This document shows positions 15,417 through 24,857 of a stretch of 64,000 bases of DNA, piece by piece (position 1 is the stretch's first letter; every line of letters begins with the position of its first letter). The notes beneath the pieces are model-generated. The model saw only the letters and a program-made list of their open reading frames with translations, was not told the origin of the DNA and made no database searches. A program made the position numbers and the translations under genes. Origin of the DNA: [Clostridium] citroniae WAL-17108 (GTDB lineage Bacteria; Bacillota; Clostridia; Lachnospirales; Lachnospiraceae); assembly GCF_000233455.1 (NCBI RefSeq), contig NZ_JH376420.1:1546751-1610750 (forward strand), written 5' to 3'.

Positions 15417-16313
15417 TTATTTATCCAGTGAAGTGTGTGCTTCCTCCACAACCATCTTGGGATCCACCGGCACGTGACTGTAGATTACGGTTTCCTCATC
15501 TGCAACTGCATCATGGTCCCCGGCATGATACCCATCATGATTCCCATCATGATTCCCATCATGATCCCCAATCTGGTTTCCTCCATGGTTCTGAAGATAA
15601 AGAAGGTACTCAATATTTCCTTCCGGTCCCTTAATAGGGGAATATTCCAGGTTCAGCACCTCAAACCCTATGCTGAGCGCATACTGGATCACCATCCGGA
15701 TCACTTCCAGGTGCACACTCTTTTCCCTGACAACCCCTTTCTTGCCCACCTTTTCACGTCCCGCCTCAAACTGCGGCTTGATCAGGCACACAATCTGTCC
15801 ATCCTCTGTAAGCAGCGCCTTCACCGGTCCCAGAACCTTGGTAAGGGAGATAAAGGACACGTCAATACTTGCAAACCGGATCCTGTCCCCAATATCCTCC
15901 GGGGTCACGTAGCGAATATTTGTTTTTTCCATACACACCACACGGTCATCATTCCGCAGTTTCCATGCCAGCTGTCCGTGCCCCACGTCCACGCTGTACA
16001 CCTTCACCGCCCCGTTCTGGAGCATACAGTCTGTAAATCCTCCTGTGGAAGCCCCCACATCCATGCAGACCTTTCCCTCAAGCTCCACACCAAAATGACT
16101 CATGGCTTTTTCCAGCTTCAGGCCTCCGCGGCTCACATACTTAAGAGTGCTTCCCCTGACTTCGATCTGAGCCGTATCGTCAAAGGAGGTTCCCGCCTTA
16201 TCCTCCTTTTGTCCATTTACATAGACAATTCCTGACATGATCAGGGCCTTGGCCTTTTCTCTGGACTCAGCCAGACTTCTCTGCACCATAAGCACATCCA
16301 AACGCTCTTTCAT
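15417..16313 (-). CDS. tlyA: TlyA-family rRNA 2'-O-methyltransferase
   Basis: TlyA proteins carry an S4 RNA-binding domain and an FtsJ/RrmJ-like methyltransferase and methylate rRNA; older names call them hemolysins. 298 aa: S4 domain about 1-65 (RLDVLMVQRSLAESREKAKALI), SAM motif DVGASTGGFTDC near 84, and later SIDVSFISL. Odd: after the usual end there is a tail rich in His, Asp, Gly and Asn (near residues 245-270), built from a 12-base tandem repeat, which family members usually lack. ATG follows AGGGAGGAAAAG. Confidence 0.93.
   Translation of the reverse strand: MKERLDVLMVQRSLAESREKAKALIMSGIVYVNGQKEDKAGTSFDDTAQIEVRGSTLKYVSRGGLKLEKAMSHFGVELEGKVCMDVGASTGGFTDCMLQNGAVKVYSVDVGHGQLAWKLRNDDRVVCMEKTNIRYVTPEDIGDRIRFASIDVSFISLTKVLGPVKALLTEDGQIVCLIKPQFEAGREKVGKKGVVREKSVHLEVIRMVIQYALSIGFEVLNLEYSPIKGPEGNIEYLLYLQNHGGNQIGDHDGNHDGNHDGYHAGDHDAVADEETVIYSHVPVDPKMVVEEAHTSLDK
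15513..15575 (-). repeat. 12-base tandem repeat inside tlyA
   Basis: Repeated ATCATGATTCCC units (plus strand), four to five copies, with small changes. In frame with tlyA they encode (G/N)HD(G) tetrads. Because the unit is a multiple of three, copy-number change would not break the frame. Confidence 0.8.
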
Positions 16314-16323
16314 CTTTTCCTCC

Positions 16324-18198
16324 CTAGTTCAGCCCATTCATCCATCCTCCGGCCTTCATGGTCCTTATGATGGAATCACTGTCTATTCCAAGTCCTTCCC
16401 TCAATATGGAAACATTACCATGTTCCACATAATCATCAGGCAGGGCCACATTTAACACCTTGATATGTGGGTAATTCTGATGGATATACGCAGTCACCGC
16501 CAGCCCATATCCTCCCTGAAGGACATTCTCCTCCAATGTTACGATCAGGCCGTGATTCTCGGCCAGACGATCTATCAATTCTATGTCAATGGGCTTTACA
16601 AAGCGGCCATTGGCAAGGGAACATGCATAGCCTTCCTTTTTCAGCTTCTCCCTCACATGCTCTCCTGTGCTCACCATACTGCCCACTGCCAGCAGCGCAA
16701 TATCCTTTTCCTCGTAAAGCATCTCGCCTTTTCCGTAGGCCACCGGCTGCCTGAAATCCCTCAGTCCCCGGTATGCTTCTCCCCTTGGATAGCGCACGGC
16801 CAGGGGACGGTCATACTCCATGGCAAATTCCAGCATGGCCCTCAGCTCCCACATGTTTTTGGGAGCCATGACGCTCATGTTGGGGATGGACGTAAGAAAG
16901 GAATAATCAAATATTCCCTGATGGGTTTCCCCATCGCTGCCCACAAGGCCTGCCCGGTCCACCGCAAACAGTACGGGAAGGTTCTGGATGCATACATCAT
17001 GAAGGATCTGGTCATATGCCCTCTGCAAAAAGGAGGAATAGACCGCAACCACCGGTTTTAATCCGGCTGCCGCCATGCCTGCCGCAGAGGTCACCGCATG
17101 CGCCTCCGCAATACCCACGTCAAAGAAACGGTGGGGATACTTTTTTCCAAAGGCAGTCAGCCCCGTACCATCGGGCATGGCTGCGGTCACAGCCACCAGA
17201 TTGGGATACTGCTCCCCCAGCTGACAGATCTTCCTGGAAAATACATCCGTATAAGATGGATTCTTCTGCTCCGACAACGGCTTGCCCGTGTCCACGTCAA
17301 ACGGACCTACCCCGTGGAAGTGGGAAGGATTCTTCTCAGCCGGCCTGTAGCCTTTTCCTTTTTTTGTGATCACATGGACCAGGACAGCGTGGTCCAACTT
17401 CTGTGCTTCCCTTAGCACTTTGCACAGGGCGGGGATATTATGTCCGTCCACCGGCCCCAGATAGGTAATGCCCATATTTTCAAAAAGCATGCCTGGTATG
17501 AACAGCTGTTTGATGCTGTTCTTGGTGCGCTTGATCTTATCTATCATCACAGATCCCACCACCGGTATCCGGTCCAGGGCATCTGCCACATTCTTCTTCA
17601 GGTCATTGTAACCGCTGCCTGTGCGCAGGCCATTTAAGTAGCGGGACATGCCCCCTACATTTTCCGAAATAGACATATTGTTGTCGTTCAGCACAATAAT
17701 GAAATTCCGCTTCATTCTGGCGGCATTATTAAGGGCCTCGTAGGCCATGCCGCCTGTCAGGGCCCCGTCTCCGATCACTGATACCACCTTGTAATCCAGT
17801 CCCTTCAGATCACGGCCAAGAGCGATCCCAAGGCCTGCTGAGATGGAAGTGGAACTGTGCCCTGTGTCAAAGGAATCATAGGGACTCTCCTTGCGCTTTG
17901 GAAATCCGCTGAGTCCTCCGTATTGGCGCAGCTCATCAAACTCAGCCATACGCCCGGTCAGGATCTTGTGGGTATAAGACTGGTGCCCTACATCCCATAT
18001 CACCTTATCCTCCGGGAGGTTGAATGTGAGATGCAGGGCAATGGTCAGCTCCACCACACCCAGGTTGGAGGCCAGATGGCCGCCGGTATGGCTGATCTTT
18101 TCGATCAGGAATTCACGGATCTCCTGGGACAGTTTTTTTAATTCCTCGGGGGGAAGAGACTTTAACTCCTCCGGCCCCTTAATATGCTCCAATATCAT
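16324..18198 (-). CDS. dxs: 1-deoxy-D-xylulose-5-phosphate synthase
   Basis: First enzyme of the MEP isoprenoid pathway: pyruvate plus glyceraldehyde 3-phosphate to DXP, thiamine diphosphate dependent. 624 aa, full length. The thiamine-binding motif GDGALTGGMAYEALNNA lies near 145-160 and the transketolase domain has a DGETHQGIFDYSFL segment and an ARYPRG-like VRYPRGEA. Start ATG behind TTGGAGAAACATC. It follows ispA by 30 bases, so precursor and prenyl-chain steps are co-expressed. Confidence 0.97.
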   Translation of the reverse strand: MILEHIKGPEELKSLPPEELKKLSQEIREFLIEKISHTGGHLASNLGVVELTIALHLTFNLPEDKVIWDVGHQSYTHKILTGRMAEFDELRQYGGLSGFPKRKESPYDSFDTGHSSTSISAGLGIALGRDLKGLDYKVVSVIGDGALTGGMAYEALNNAARMKRNFIIVLNDNNMSISENVGGMSRYLNGLRTGSGYNDLKKNVADALDRIPVVGSVMIDKIKRTKNSIKQLFIPGMLFENMGITYLGPVDGHNIPALCKVLREAQKLDHAVLVHVITKKGKGYRPAEKNPSHFHGVGPFDVDTGKPLSEQKNPSYTDVFSRKICQLGEQYPNLVAVTAAMPDGTGLTAFGKKYPHRFFDVGIAEAHAVTSAAGMAAAGLKPVVAVYSSFLQRAYDQILHDVCIQNLPVLFAVDRAGLVGSDGETHQGIFDYSFLTSIPNMSVMAPKNMWELRAMLEFAMEYDRPLAVRYPRGEAYRGLRDFRQPVAYGKGEMLYEEKDIALLAVGSMVSTGEHVREKLKKEGYACSLANGRFVKPIDIELIDRLAENHGLIVTLEENVLQGGYGLAVTAYIHQNYPHIKVLNVALPDDYVEHGNVSILREGLGIDSDSIIRTMKAGGWMNGLN

Positions 18199-18228
18199 AT
18201 TGATGTTTCTCCAAATGGTTATACCGGC

Positions 18229-19140
18229 TTATTTCTGCCTGTGGATCAGCAGATGGATCAACTGTTCCAGGAAATCATTGTTCCCGGGCAGTTTATTCAG
18301 TTCCTCTATGGCTTCAGCAGATATCTTCTCCACATCCTGCTTTGCCTTTTCCAGACCTTCCAGTGTCACGTAGGTGGTCTTTTTATTCTTTTCATCGCTG
18401 TTTACCGGCTTGCCGATGATCTCTTCGCTGCCGGTCACATCCAGGATATCATCCTGGATCTGGAATGCCATACCGATCTTGGACGCCAGGGATTCCACGA
18501 TCTTGCAGTCCTCATCCGCAGCCCCGCCCAGCACGGCGCCGATGAGCATGGACGCCTCAATCAGGGCGCCTGTCTTCAAATGATAGATAAAATCCAGCTT
18601 GTCCGCCGGAATCGGTCCGCCTGCCAGTTCAACATCCACCGTCTGGCCGCCGATCATACCATACACCCCGGTCTTTCGTGCAAGGATCCCTATGGCCTTT
18701 CCAATCCTGGAGAGTTCATCCGGATCCACACTGGTCTCAAATGCGCAGGAGGCCGTTTCAAATGCATACATCATAAGCGCATCTCCTGCCAGAACGCCGA
18801 TATCCTCCCCGAATTCAGCCCATGTGCTGGCCTTACCCCTGCGCATCATATCATCATCCATACAGGGAAGGTCATCATGCACAAGTGAGGAGGTGTGGAT
18901 CATCTCAACCGCTGCCATGAATGGTATCACAGATTCCAGAAGGCAGCCTGTAAACAGGCGGCACATCTCCTGCATCAGCATGGGGCGCAGGCGCTTGCCG
19001 CCGGCCCTTATACTGTAATTCATAGCTTCCAGGATGGTCTTCTGATGGCCGGTTTCTTCCGGAAGATAGGTTTCAATTAACTTTTCGATCTCTGCTGTAC
19101 GTTCGTTCAGTTCCTTCTTAAATGTTTCCTTATCACTCAT
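18229..19140 (-). CDS. ispA: Polyprenyl synthase (farnesyl/geranylgeranyl diphosphate synthase type)
   Basis: Condenses isopentenyl and allylic diphosphates. About 303 aa with the first Asp-rich motif (HDDLPCMDDDMMRRGK, near residue 88) and the second (FQIQDDILDVTGS, near 230). The ATG at 19140 overlaps the xseB stop (ATGAGTGA); codons just upstream are possible but poorer starts. The chain length made cannot be judged safely from sequence alone. Confidence 0.93.
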   Translation of the reverse strand: MSDKETFKKELNERTAEIEKLIETYLPEETGHQKTILEAMNYSIRAGGKRLRPMLMQEMCRLFTGCLLESVIPFMAAVEMIHTSSLVHDDLPCMDDDMMRRGKASTWAEFGEDIGVLAGDALMMYAFETASCAFETSVDPDELSRIGKAIGILARKTGVYGMIGGQTVDVELAGGPIPADKLDFIYHLKTGALIEASMLIGAVLGGAADEDCKIVESLASKIGMAFQIQDDILDVTGSEEIIGKPVNSDEKNKKTTYVTLEGLEKAKQDVEKISAEAIEELNKLPGNNDFLEQLIHLLIHRQK

Positions 19141-19366
19141 TTTCATCACCCTCGCTCAATATCTGAATTTTCTTTTCTACTTTATCTATCTGGCTGTTCA
19201 GAGACTTCACCAGCTTCATACCTGCCTCATAACAGGCAAATGATTCTTCCAGCGTACTGTCCCCTGCCTCCAGCTTTTTTATGATCTCCTCCAGCTGTAC
19301 AAAGTTTTCCTCAATGCCAGCCTGCTGCTCTTCCTTTTCCTGTGTGTCTGCTTTCCTGCGCGGCAT
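19133..19366 (-). CDS. xseB: Exodeoxyribonuclease VII small subunit
   Basis: 77 aa. The core ENFVQLEEIIKKLEAGDSTLEESFACYEAGMKL is the family signature and forms a helical hairpin that packs on XseA. Four bases after xseA and overlapping ispA; same operon. Confidence 0.93.
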   Translation of the reverse strand: MPRRKADTQEKEEQQAGIEENFVQLEEIIKKLEAGDSTLEESFACYEAGMKLVKSLNSQIDKVEKKIQILSEGDENE

Positions 19367-19369
19367 GCC

Positions 19370-20641
19370 TTATCCCTCACTTTCAAACACGTGTTCAACC
19401 TGGGCCTCGATCCGGCCGTCCCTCACGCTGATTCCTATTATGTCCCCGGGCTTTGTCTGGGCAATGGTCCTGACGGCATTTCCCCGTGTATCCGTCACAA
19501 ACCCATATCCGGCGCTGAGCTTCTTAAGAGGGGACAGTGCCTCCAAACGCCCGGCGCCAAGGGCCAGGCGGTGCTTTCCTGCTTTCAGGCTTCCCTCTAT
19601 TAAAAAACTCAAACGCTTTTCAATGTCTGTCAGGCGCCTTTTGTCTGACCCAAGCCGTTCCTTCATGATCCGCTCCATCTGGCTCTCAATATCAGCCAGC
19701 CTCTGTCTGCGGTCCACCAACTGCCGCTCTGGACTGTGAAGCGTCAGCCGCATCTTTCCCTGTTCCAGGCGGAACGCAAGCTTCTCAACCTTCCGCTCCA
19801 TGGAACGGTTTAAGACCTGGCTGTACAGCTTTACCTGTTCTTCAAACTGGCTGAGGTCAAACACAGCCAGCTCTGCTGCCGCGGACGGAGTCGGCGCCCT
19901 CAGGTCGGCCACGTAATCCGCAATGGTCACATCGGTTTCATGGCCAACGGCTGAGATGATGGGAGTGGTACTGTTAAATATGGCTCTGGCCACCATCTCC
20001 TCATTAAATGCCCAAAGATCCTCAATGGAGCCTCCGCCCCGGCCCACAATGATCACATCAAGTCCCATGCGGTCCAGGGTTTCGATCCCTTTTACAATGC
20101 TGAACTTTGCCCTCTCTCCCTGGACCAGGGCAGGGTACAGGATCAGCTGCACATAGGGATTCCTTCTGGCGGAAATATTCATGATATCCCGGATGGCAGC
20201 CCCGGTACTGGCCGTGACGACCCCTACCTTTAATGCATATTTGGGTATGGGCTGCTTATAACAGCCGTCAAACATGCCCATGTCCTCCAATTCATTGCGC
20301 AGCTTCTCAAAACGGGCAAACAGATCGCCTCGGCCTTCCCTGGTTATCTCCTTTGCATAGAGCTGGTACCTGCCGTCCCGCTCATACACGTCCACATTAC
20401 CGGTGACAGTAACTTCCTGGCCTTCCTCCAGTTCAAAGGTCAGCCCCTTTCTCTGCCCTGCAAACATGACGGCGGCAATCTGTGAGCCGCCGTCCTTCAG
20501 GGTGAAATATATATGACCGGATGTGTGATATTTACAATTAGAGACCTCGCCCTTGATAGAAATACGGTTCAGTGCGAAGTCCTGTGTAAACATGTTCCTT
20601 ATATATGCTGTTACCTGTGTTACGGTATAAACGCTTGCCAT
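19370..20641 (-). CDS. xseA: Exodeoxyribonuclease VII large subunit
   Basis: Catalytic subunit of ExoVII, which degrades single-stranded DNA. 423 aa: N-terminal OB fold (about 1-100, ISIKGEVSNCKYHTSGHIYFTLKD), then the nuclease domain with VGVVTASTGAAIRDI and VGRGGGSIEDLWAFN, a coiled coil, and a C-terminal GYGFVTD segment. It starts three bases before the end of the nusB spacer and is clearly in the same transcript. Confidence 0.96.
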   Translation of the reverse strand: MASVYTVTQVTAYIRNMFTQDFALNRISIKGEVSNCKYHTSGHIYFTLKDGGSQIAAVMFAGQRKGLTFELEEGQEVTVTGNVDVYERDGRYQLYAKEITREGRGDLFARFEKLRNELEDMGMFDGCYKQPIPKYALKVGVVTASTGAAIRDIMNISARRNPYVQLILYPALVQGERAKFSIVKGIETLDRMGLDVIIVGRGGGSIEDLWAFNEEMVARAIFNSTTPIISAVGHETDVTIADYVADLRAPTPSAAAELAVFDLSQFEEQVKLYSQVLNRSMERKVEKLAFRLEQGKMRLTLHSPERQLVDRRQRLADIESQMERIMKERLGSDKRRLTDIEKRLSFLIEGSLKAGKHRLALGAGRLEALSPLKKLSAGYGFVTDTRGNAVRTIAQTKPGDIIGISVRDGRIEAQVEHVFESEG

Positions 20642-20644
20642 GTG

Positions 20645-21115
20645 TTATGCCTGCTCTTTGCTTTCCTTACCTATGAATCTTGCAAGGATCCCATTGACAA
20701 ATGCCGGTGAATCGTTGCCGCCAAACTTCTTGGCCAGCTCCACGGCCTCGTTGATGGACACCTTTTCCGGAATGGTATCATCATACGCCATCTCAAAGAG
20801 CGCCAGACGCAGAATCGTAAGTTCCACCTTACCCATGCGCTTTGTCTTCCATCCGGCCGCCACCTCGTTCAGCTTTGCATCAATCTCAGGAATCTTATCT
20901 ATTATGTTTGCTGTTCTTGCCTGAAGATATTCACTGTCCTCGGTTTTTAATTCTACTTTATGCAATACCTGAAGAACACCCTCTGTGTCTACGTCTTCTT
21001 CTTCCGGCGACTGGAAATACTGATCCAGCTGGGCGATGGCCTCTTCCTGGGTGGGATAGAAGTCTGCCGAGAACAACATTTTAAAGCAGTGCTCCCGCAA
21101 TTCTCTTCTGGTCAT
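20645..21115 (-). CDS. nusB: Transcription antitermination factor NusB
   Basis: NusB with S10 binds boxA RNA and supports rRNA antitermination. About 156 aa: starts MTRRELREHCFKMLF and ends with ELAKKFGGNDSPAFVNGILA, both typical. I take the ATG at 21115, since family members begin with this segment; an in-frame extension of 14 codons is possible. First gene of the xseA-xseB-ispA-dxs group. Confidence 0.94.
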   Translation of the reverse strand: MTRRELREHCFKMLFSADFYPTQEEAIAQLDQYFQSPEEEDVDTEGVLQVLHKVELKTEDSEYLQARTANIIDKIPEIDAKLNEVAAGWKTKRMGKVELTILRLALFEMAYDDTIPEKVSINEAVELAKKFGGNDSPAFVNGILARFIGKESKEQA

Positions 21116-21279
21116 TTTCTCTTCTTGTACGTAAAAGCCGATCCATGTAATGTTCACATCCTCAGCCTTTGGTACATTTTCCTTTCTTCAATGTTGGTTG
21201 GTTCTCCCCCTGAAAAAGGAAGTTCCATTGTAGACATTATAGCAAAACCACTGCATAAAAACAATAAAAAATGTATAAA

Positions 21280-21309
21280 ACACTCCCTGAACAACGCTCC
21301 AGGGAGTGT
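21280..21309 (-). terminator. Terminator after asp23
   Basis: ACACTCCCTG and CAGGGAGTGT arms with a ten-base loop; on the minus strand a TTTTATACATTTTTT tail follows. It ends the asp23 transcript, 22 bases after its stop. Confidence 0.85.
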
Positions 21310-21331
21310 CTTATCCATCTTATATACGCTG

Positions 21332-21715
21332 CTACTTGCCTTCGTCCATGTTGACACCGGCAATCTTTATGTTCACATCCAGCACGGTCAGCCCTGTCAT
21401 ATTCTCGATGGCTGCGCTCACCTTGTCCTGTACCTGCTCGCTTACGGCCGGTATATTATACCCATACCGGATGTTCAGGGAAAGATCCACGGACACATGC
21501 TCCTCCGTCACATCCACCTTCACTCCCTTGCTCAGGTTCTTCATTCCCAGCTTGCCTACCAGTTCGTTGGTAATGTTGCCCGCCATGGAGTCCACACCCT
21601 CCACCTCAGTGGCAGCCAGTCCGGCTATGATCGCCACCACCTCATCCGCTATCTGTACTTCGCCGATCTTATCTTTCTCGTATAATTTATGGGTACTGCG
21701 ATTTTCCTCTGCCAT
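21332..21715 (-). CDS. Asp23/Gls24 family envelope stress protein
   Basis: 127 aa. Typical core: IADEVVAIIAGLAATEVEGVDSMAG near the start and DLSLNIRYGYNIPAVSEQVQDKVSAAIENMTGL later. Members lie next to nusB in most clostridia and bind the membrane side of the envelope stress machinery; the molecular role is unclear. ATG follows AGGAGGCAAATTGTG. Confidence 0.92.
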   Translation of the reverse strand: MAEENRSTHKLYEKDKIGEVQIADEVVAIIAGLAATEVEGVDSMAGNITNELVGKLGMKNLSKGVKVDVTEEHVSVDLSLNIRYGYNIPAVSEQVQDKVSAAIENMTGLTVLDVNIKIAGVNMDEGK

Positions 21716-21807
21716 CACAATTTGCCTCCTGTTATGACTTGTAAACTATTATTTTACTATTATAACAAAAAGGGCGAAATATGTATAGGTTAATTTTTCC
21801 GACAGTT

Positions 21808-24800
21808 TTAGTCTGAAATATTCTCCTCATCAAGTCCCAGGCTCTTTCGGCCCAGGTTGTAAACCAGTTTATAGTAAGTGGGAAGCATGATCAGGGTCAG
21901 TGCCGTGGCCGCGATCAGACCGCCCACATTTACAAGGGCCAGCCCCTGCATCATGGCTCCCGCCTTTCCGTAAGCCAGCGCATTGGGCACCATGGATATG
22001 ACCGTGGTCAGGGTGGTCATGAAAATGGGTCTCATACGGATGGCGCCTGCTTCCACCAGCGCCTGGTCCAGAGGCATTTCCGCCAGCAGCTGGTTCACGG
22101 TTTCCACATAGAGGATCCCGTTATTGACCACGGTTCCTATGAGCATCAGAAATCCCAGCATGGAAACCATACTGATGGGACTGTCCGCCGCGAACAAGAG
22201 CCCAAATGAACCGATCAGGCTGAAGGGAATGGTGGTCATGACCATCAGGGAAAACTTGGGTGATTCAAACTGGATCGCCATGACAATAAATATCAGGAAC
22301 ACGCCGGTTCCCAGCGCACCTCCCAGCGCGCCCAGCTCTTCTCCCATCATTTCATCCATGGAATTGGCAGCCGGCTCCACCTCCGCCGGAAGTTCCCATG
22401 AATCCACAAACTTTTTTACATTTTTTTCAGCCGTCTTTTTATAGTCTGCCTGTGGTTCCATGGTGATGGCTACCTGGTACTGCTTATCCTTCCGTTCAAT
22501 CTGCTGGGGACTGTCCTCATAATAAATATCCCCCAGGTCTTCCAGAGGAAGAGTTGTACCCGTGGCCGTGGTGATCATCATTCCCTGAAGTTTATCAATG
22601 GTATCGTACCGGTCCGGCGCATACTCCACCCGGATATCCACGTCCTCACCATTGATGCGCACGGTGGAAACATCCATTCCGCTCAGGCTGCTGTATATGA
22701 CCGAGCCGATGCCCGCAGGTGTCAGCCCCTCGGCCTGTGCCTTCACAGGATCGATCTTTACCTTGATGACCGGAGCCGCGTTTTCAATGGAGGAGTGGAC
22801 CTGCATCACATCCTCCCTCTCCCGAAGGGCGTCAGCCAGCTCATCTGCCGCCATTTTCAGCGCGTCATAGTCCGTGCTCTGCAGGTCGATCTCGATCTGG
22901 TCGCTGCTGCTCATGGCTGAGGAGCTGGTGGTGCTTCCCTGCTCCATCGTAATGGAGACATCCTTATACCGTTCCGTCTCCCGCCTCCATTGGTCGATCA
23001 CTTCATCGGTGGACAGTTTGCGGTCATCCTTCAGATATGCGTTCAGGGTAGCGCCACCCCCGCCCGTACTCAGCCCGCTGGAGCCATATGTTAAAAGGTA
23101 ATGGTCCACGGACTCGTCATTTATGATCATGTCCTCCACCTGTGCCAGAGTCTCATTGACCGATTCAATGGACAGTCCGGGTTTTGTCTTGACAGTCACC
23201 TGTACGATCCCCTCATCCACGGATGACATGAGATCCACATTCAGCCTGGAGGCTAAAAGAAAGGCCGCTGCCAGCAGCAGGACACTGGTACCCATGATCA
23301 GCCTGGTCCTGGGTATGATGGAGGGCATGTTTTTGCGGTACCATGCCTGTAGGGATTTCATCAGGCGGTTTACCGGGGCATTTTCTTTTTCCATGGGATG
23401 CCACTGGTAATAACACAAAGGCACAATGCTCACTGCCGAGAACAGGGAGGCGATCATACAGAAGACAATGGTATACCCCAGCTGCTTAAACAGCTGTCCC
23501 GACATTCCGCTCAGCATTGCCAGGGGAAGGAACACCACGCAGGTGGTGATCGTGCCGCCTGTAATGGAGCCGATCATGGTACGGCTGCCCTCAATGGCCG
23601 CGTCATAAAAATTATGTTTTTCCTTTGCCCTGAAACAGCCGTCCAGCACATTGATGGAATTATCCACCATCATGCCCACGCCCAGAACCAGGGATGTGAG
23701 GGAAATAACGTTTAAGGAAAATCCCATGGCGCTCATGGAGATCAGAGCCAGCATAATGGAAATGGGAATGGAGGTTCCAACGATCACAGATGCCCGCAGG
23801 TCGCCGTAGAACAGCCACAGAACGATCATGGAAAGGATCACCGCCATGATCATGGTTTGAAATACGTTTGAAATGGATTCCGTGATCATCTCGCTGGAAT
23901 CATTTACAACTGTGATCCGGATTCCCGGGTTGACGGCCTCAATCTCCTGGATCTCCTTCATAACGTCCCTGGATACATCAATAGCCGTGGAACTTTGCTG
24001 TTTTTTTATGCCCAAGGAAATGATATCACTTCCATTGTAGCGGCCAATGGAATCCGCATCCTCCAGGGCATCATACACCTCTGCAATATCGGACAGATGG
24101 ATGACATCCCCGTTTGCCAGTGGAATAGCCACGGACTTCAGGCTTTCCGCATTGTCATAGTCATTGCCCACACTGACATCCAGGTTCTGTTTTCCGACCT
24201 TTACCTCACCTGCCGGAATGGTAAAATCCGCTGCTCCCACGATCTGGCCCACTGCAGACATGGTGAGATGATACTGCTCCAGTTTTTCCGGTATCAATTC
24301 CACCCTGATATAGCTTTTCTGGCCGCCGGACAGGGACACCTCGCCCACGGACCCCAGTTTTTCAAACAGTGGGACCACATTGTTGTCCACATATGTATAA
24401 AGGTTTCCGTCCACCTGCCCGCTGACCGCCAGGGTCACCACCGGCTGGGCGTTCAGGTCCAGTTCCATAATGGTGGGTTCATTGGCATCATCCGGCAGAT
24501 CGCTGCGGATGCCGTCCATGGCCTTTTTCAGATTGATATAGGCTGTATCAATATTGGTTCCGTATTCATACTGGACCATGATCACCGATACATTTTCCTG
24601 GGAGTAGGACTGTATTGTGTCCACACCGTCCAGGGATGTGATGGCATCCTCCTGCTTCATGGTGATCAGTTCATTGATATCATCCGGGCTTGCCCCTGCA
24701 TACACGGTACTGATGACCAGCATGGGCAGCTCCATCTCCGGGGTCAGCTCAACCTTGGTTCCTAAAAGGGACTGGATCCCGAAAAAGAAAATAGTGATAA

Positions 24801-24855
24801 GGCACAGGATAATGGTAGTGGGCCTTTTTACTGCGAATTTAGTGATATTAACCAT
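21808..24855 (-). CDS. RND-family efflux permease (AcrB/HAE1 type)
   Basis: Proton-driven inner-membrane exporter. 1015 aa with 12 predicted membrane segments: one at the N-terminus (TTIILCLITIFFFGIQSL), two groups around 330-470 and 850-980, and large extracytoplasmic loops. The GxxxDNSINVLDGCFR segment near 400 matches the RND signature helix with acidic proton-relay residues. It starts two bases after the adaptor gene stop. In a monoderm cell there is no outer-membrane channel, so it presumably moves hydrophobic compounds or lipids from the membrane. Confidence 0.92.
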   Translation of the reverse strand: MVNITKFAVKRPTTIILCLITIFFFGIQSLLGTKVELTPEMELPMLVISTVYAGASPDDINELITMKQEDAITSLDGVDTIQSYSQENVSVIMVQYEYGTNIDTAYINLKKAMDGIRSDLPDDANEPTIMELDLNAQPVVTLAVSGQVDGNLYTYVDNNVVPLFEKLGSVGEVSLSGGQKSYIRVELIPEKLEQYHLTMSAVGQIVGAADFTIPAGEVKVGKQNLDVSVGNDYDNAESLKSVAIPLANGDVIHLSDIAEVYDALEDADSIGRYNGSDIISLGIKKQQSSTAIDVSRDVMKEIQEIEAVNPGIRITVVNDSSEMITESISNVFQTMIMAVILSMIVLWLFYGDLRASVIVGTSIPISIMLALISMSAMGFSLNVISLTSLVLGVGMMVDNSINVLDGCFRAKEKHNFYDAAIEGSRTMIGSITGGTITTCVVFLPLAMLSGMSGQLFKQLGYTIVFCMIASLFSAVSIVPLCYYQWHPMEKENAPVNRLMKSLQAWYRKNMPSIIPRTRLIMGTSVLLLAAAFLLASRLNVDLMSSVDEGIVQVTVKTKPGLSIESVNETLAQVEDMIINDESVDHYLLTYGSSGLSTGGGGATLNAYLKDDRKLSTDEVIDQWRRETERYKDVSITMEQGSTTSSSAMSSSDQIEIDLQSTDYDALKMAADELADALREREDVMQVHSSIENAAPVIKVKIDPVKAQAEGLTPAGIGSVIYSSLSGMDVSTVRINGEDVDIRVEYAPDRYDTIDKLQGMMITTATGTTLPLEDLGDIYYEDSPQQIERKDKQYQVAITMEPQADYKKTAEKNVKKFVDSWELPAEVEPAANSMDEMMGEELGALGGALGTGVFLIFIVMAIQFESPKFSLMVMTTIPFSLIGSFGLLFAADSPISMVSMLGFLMLIGTVVNNGILYVETVNQLLAEMPLDQALVEAGAIRMRPIFMTTLTTVISMVPNALAYGKAGAMMQGLALVNVGGLIAATALTLIMLPTYYKLVYNLGRKSLGLDEENISD

Positions 24856-24857
24856 CC

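Noticed and set aside
15513..15575. Short repeats in tlyA as a CRISPR-like array
   Set aside because: The unit is 12 bases, in frame and has no spacers.
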